Positions 60,990 through 64,000 of a stretch of 64,000 bases of DNA are shown in pieces. The stretch's first letter is position 1, and each line of letters opens with the position of its first letter. The stretch is taken from the NCBI RefSeq assembly GCF_021462225.1, contig NC_061801.1:7002125-7066124 (forward strand), read 5' to 3'. Below the pieces are notes generated by a model. That model saw only the letters and a list, made by a program, of their open reading frames with translations, ran no database searches and was not told the origin of the DNA. The stretch is from Girardinichthys multiradiatus (taxonomy: Eukaryota; Chordata; Actinopteri; Cyprinodontiformes; Goodeidae). A program made the position numbers and the translations under genes.

Positions 60990-62420
60990 ACAACCCCATT
61001 ATAAGAAGATAGGACATTGTGTAAAATGGAAATAAAAACAGAATACAATGATTTACAAATCCTGTTCAACCTATATGCAATTGAATCCACTACAAAGACA
61101 AGATATTTAATGTTCAAACTTATATACTTTTATTGTTTTCTTGCAAATATTCACTCATTTTGAATTTGATGCTTGCAACACACCCAAAAAAAGCTGGGAC
61201 AGGGGCAAAAGAGACTGGGAAATTTGAAAAATGCTAAAAAACTCCTGTTTGGAACATGTCACATGTGAACAGGTTAATTGGAAACAGGTAAGTGTCATGT
61301 TTGGGTATAAAAGAGCATTCTGGAAAGGCTCAGTTGTTCACAAGCAAGAATGGTGCGAGATTCATCACTTTGTGAACAACTGCTTGAGCAAATAGTCCAA
61401 CAGTTTACGCACAACGTTCTTCTACATACAATTGCAAGTAATTTAGGGATTTCATCATCCACAGTCCATGATGGGTAAAAAGATTCGGGAATCTGGAGAA
61501 ATCTCTGAAAGTAAGCGGCAAGGCTGAAAACTTCAGAAAACCATAGTTAGTTAACACAGTTCGTTGCTACATCTACAAGTGCAACTCTACCATGCAAAGC
61601 AAAGCCATATATCAACAACACCCAGAAAAGCTGCTGCTTCTCTGGACCTGAGCTCATCTGAGATGCACTGACACAAAGTGGAAGAGTGTCCTGTGGTCTG
61701 ACGAGTCCACATCTCAAATTGTTTTTGGAAATCATGGACGTCGTGTCCTCCAGGTCTAAGAAGAAAAGGACTATCTGGGTTGTTATCTGTGCTAAGTTCA
61801 AAGGTCAGCATCTGTGATGGTATGGGGGTGTGTTAGTGCCCATGGCATGGGTAACTTATGCATCTGTGAAGGCACCATTAATGCTGAAAGGTACATACAG
61901 GTTTTGGAGCAACATCTGCTGCCATCCAAGTAACGTTTTTTCAGGTACGTCCCTGATTATTTCAGCAAGACAGTGCCAAGCCACTTTCTGAACGTATTAC
62001 TACAGCGTGGCTTCATGGAAAAAGAGTGCGGGTACTAGAATGGCCTGCCTGGGGTCCAGACCTATCTCCCTTTGAAAATGTGTGGCGCATTATATATATA
62101 TTATATTATTTAATTTCCCTTTGGGATTAATAAAGTATTTTTATTATTTTTTTAATTATAGAGAAAAATATGACAACAGAGATCCCTGACTGTTGAGCAA
62201 CTGAAGTTGTACATCAAGCAAGAATGTGAAAGAATTCTACCTACAAAGCTTCAACAGTTAGCGTCCTAAGTTCCTAAATGCTTATTGAGTGTTGTTAAAA
62301 GGAAAGTTAATGTAAAACAGTGAACACACGTGAACCTGTCCCAGCTTTGTTAGAATGCGTCGCAAGCATCAAATTCAAAATGAGTTAATATTTGCAAAAA
62401 ACAATAAAGTTAGAAGATTA
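60990..62420 (+). mobile_element. Tc1/mariner-superfamily element, degraded
   Basis: Familiar left end (acaaccccattataag, acagaatacaatgatttaca, gcaaatattcactcatttt). Plus-strand transposase begins near 61350 (MVRDSSLCEQLLEQIVQQF, ASNLGISSSTVHDG) and continues in broken frames (TSPHLKLFLEIMDVVSS; WYGGVLVPMAWVTYASVKAP). The right end repeats the terminal phrases in reverse. A short LINE tail interrupts it near 62100. Confidence 0.75.
62105..62150 (+). repeat. 3' tail only of the Rex1-like LINE
   Basis: ttccctttgggattaataaa, the same tail as in copies 1-3, inserted inside the Tc1/mariner relic between gtgtggcgcatta and the continuing transposase. A very short 5'-truncated insertion. Confidence 0.75.
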
Positions 62421-62775
62421 AATATCTTTTCTTGTGAGTGGAGGTAAAAGAATTTCATTGTCACCACATAAGAATAAAAAAGAAAACAAACGTATTCAGG
62501 AATCAGAAGAAAAATTGTTAGAAGCTTCCCAGGAAGAAGAAATGCTGGGCAAACTACACATGTGGACAAAATTATTGGTACCCCTTGGTTAATGAAAGAA
62601 AAACCCACAATGGTCACAGAAATAACTTGAATCTCACAAAGGTAATAATGAATAAAAATTCTATGAAAATGAACAAATGAAAGTCAGACATTGCTTTTCA
62701 AACATGCTTCAAAATAATTATTTAAAAAAATAAACTCATGAAACAGGCCTGGACAAAAATGATGGTACCCTTGAC

Positions 62776-63306
<531 letters not shown>

Positions 63307-63489
63307 CTAATGTGCCTTGCCAAAAAGTTACATTTTTGTCCCATCTGTCCATAGGACATTCTCCCAGAAGCTTAGTGGCATGTCAACATGTAGTTTGGCA
63401 AATTCCAGTCTGGCTTTTTTATGATTTGTTTTCAACAATGGTGTTCTCCTTGGTCGTCTTGCATTAAATCCACTTTGCCTCAAACAACG

Positions 63490-63879
63490 TCAGATGGTGC
63501 GATCTGACACTGATGTTCCTTGAGCTTGAAGTTCAACTTTAATCTCTTTAGACATTTTTCTGGGCTCTTTTGTTAACGTTCGTATTATCCGTCTCATTGT
63601 TTTGTCTTCAATTTTCCTCCTGCGGCCACGTCCAAGGAGGTTGGCTACGGTCCAATGGATCTTAAATTCCTGAATAATATGTGCAACTGTAGTCACAGGA
63701 ACATGAAGCTGCTTGGAGATGGTCTTATAACCTTTACCTTTAACATGCTTGTCTATAATTGTCTTTCTAATCTCCTGAGACGACTCTTTCCTTTGCTTCC
63801 TCTGGTCCATGTTGAGTGTGGTACACACCATGTCACCAAACAGCACAGTGACTACCTGTAGCCCTATATATAGGCCCAC
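63490..63879 (-). pseudogene. N-terminal part of the IR/DR Tc1 transposase
   Basis: Paired-like DNA-binding region: KGKGYKTISKQLHVPVTTVA (first HTH), GRGRRRKIEDKTMRRIIRTL (GRRR hook and second HTH), ELQAQGTSVSDRTI. The natural start is probably the Met of MDQRKQRK. Confidence 0.85.
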
Positions 63880-64000
63880 TGACTGATTACAAGAATGTAG
63901 ACACCTGTGATGCTAATTAATGGACACACCTTGATTTAACATGTCCCTTTGGTCACATTATTTTCAGGGGTACCATCATTTTTGTCCAAGCCTGTTCATG

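Overview
The window is vertebrate nuclear DNA, almost certainly from a teleost fish. Coding sequence is split into short GT-AG exons. The spaces between hold typical fish repeats: Tc1/mariner relics, Rex1-like and RTE-type LINEs, a tRNA-derived SINE, hAT and Harbinger MITEs, an ISL2EU-type relic and solo LTRs.

The one well-supported host gene is ogdh, the E1 subunit of the 2-oxoglutarate dehydrogenase complex, on the minus strand. I assembled 22 coding exons between 42735 (start codon) and 5118 (end of stop). Every junction is GT-AG, all phases agree, and the exons sum to 3069 nt, or 1022 residues, the length of vertebrate OGDH. A GC-rich non-coding first exon is proposed at about 46336-46510. 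The thiamine diphosphate ligands are present (R312, D411, N444, Q676). At the position where mammalian OGDH chooses between two mutually exclusive exons, only the form lacking the Ca2+-linked DADLD motif was found.

The far left (2561-2673, plus strand) holds the last coding exon of an unidentified gene, tail-to-tail with ogdh.

Large ogdh introns act as transposon traps. Intron 18 (7608-14148) holds a 3.4 kb RTE LINE with a 14-bp target duplication and a Tc1 element carrying a Harbinger MITE. Intron 11 (18115-25980) holds a LINE inside a Tc1 element inside a second Tc1 element. Introns 4, 5, 7, 15, 2 and 1 carry Tc1 fragments, SINEs, a LINE relic and a hAT element with an 8-bp target duplication.

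Upstream of ogdh (about 46.5-64 kb) I see no host gene. That stretch carries Tc1 relics, a second Harbinger MITE, two solo LTRs, an ISL2EU-like relic (THAP domain plus YqaJ-type nuclease) with a LINE copy between its halves, and two larger Tc1/mariner elements at the right edge.

The most interesting signals are five perfect or near-loopless palindromes, several inside repeats and at least one best explained by fold-back template switching; a frameshift shared by two LINE copies; the missing Ca2+-motif exon; and the ISL2EU relic. All identifications come from reading the sequence and from memory of the families; no database search was run.
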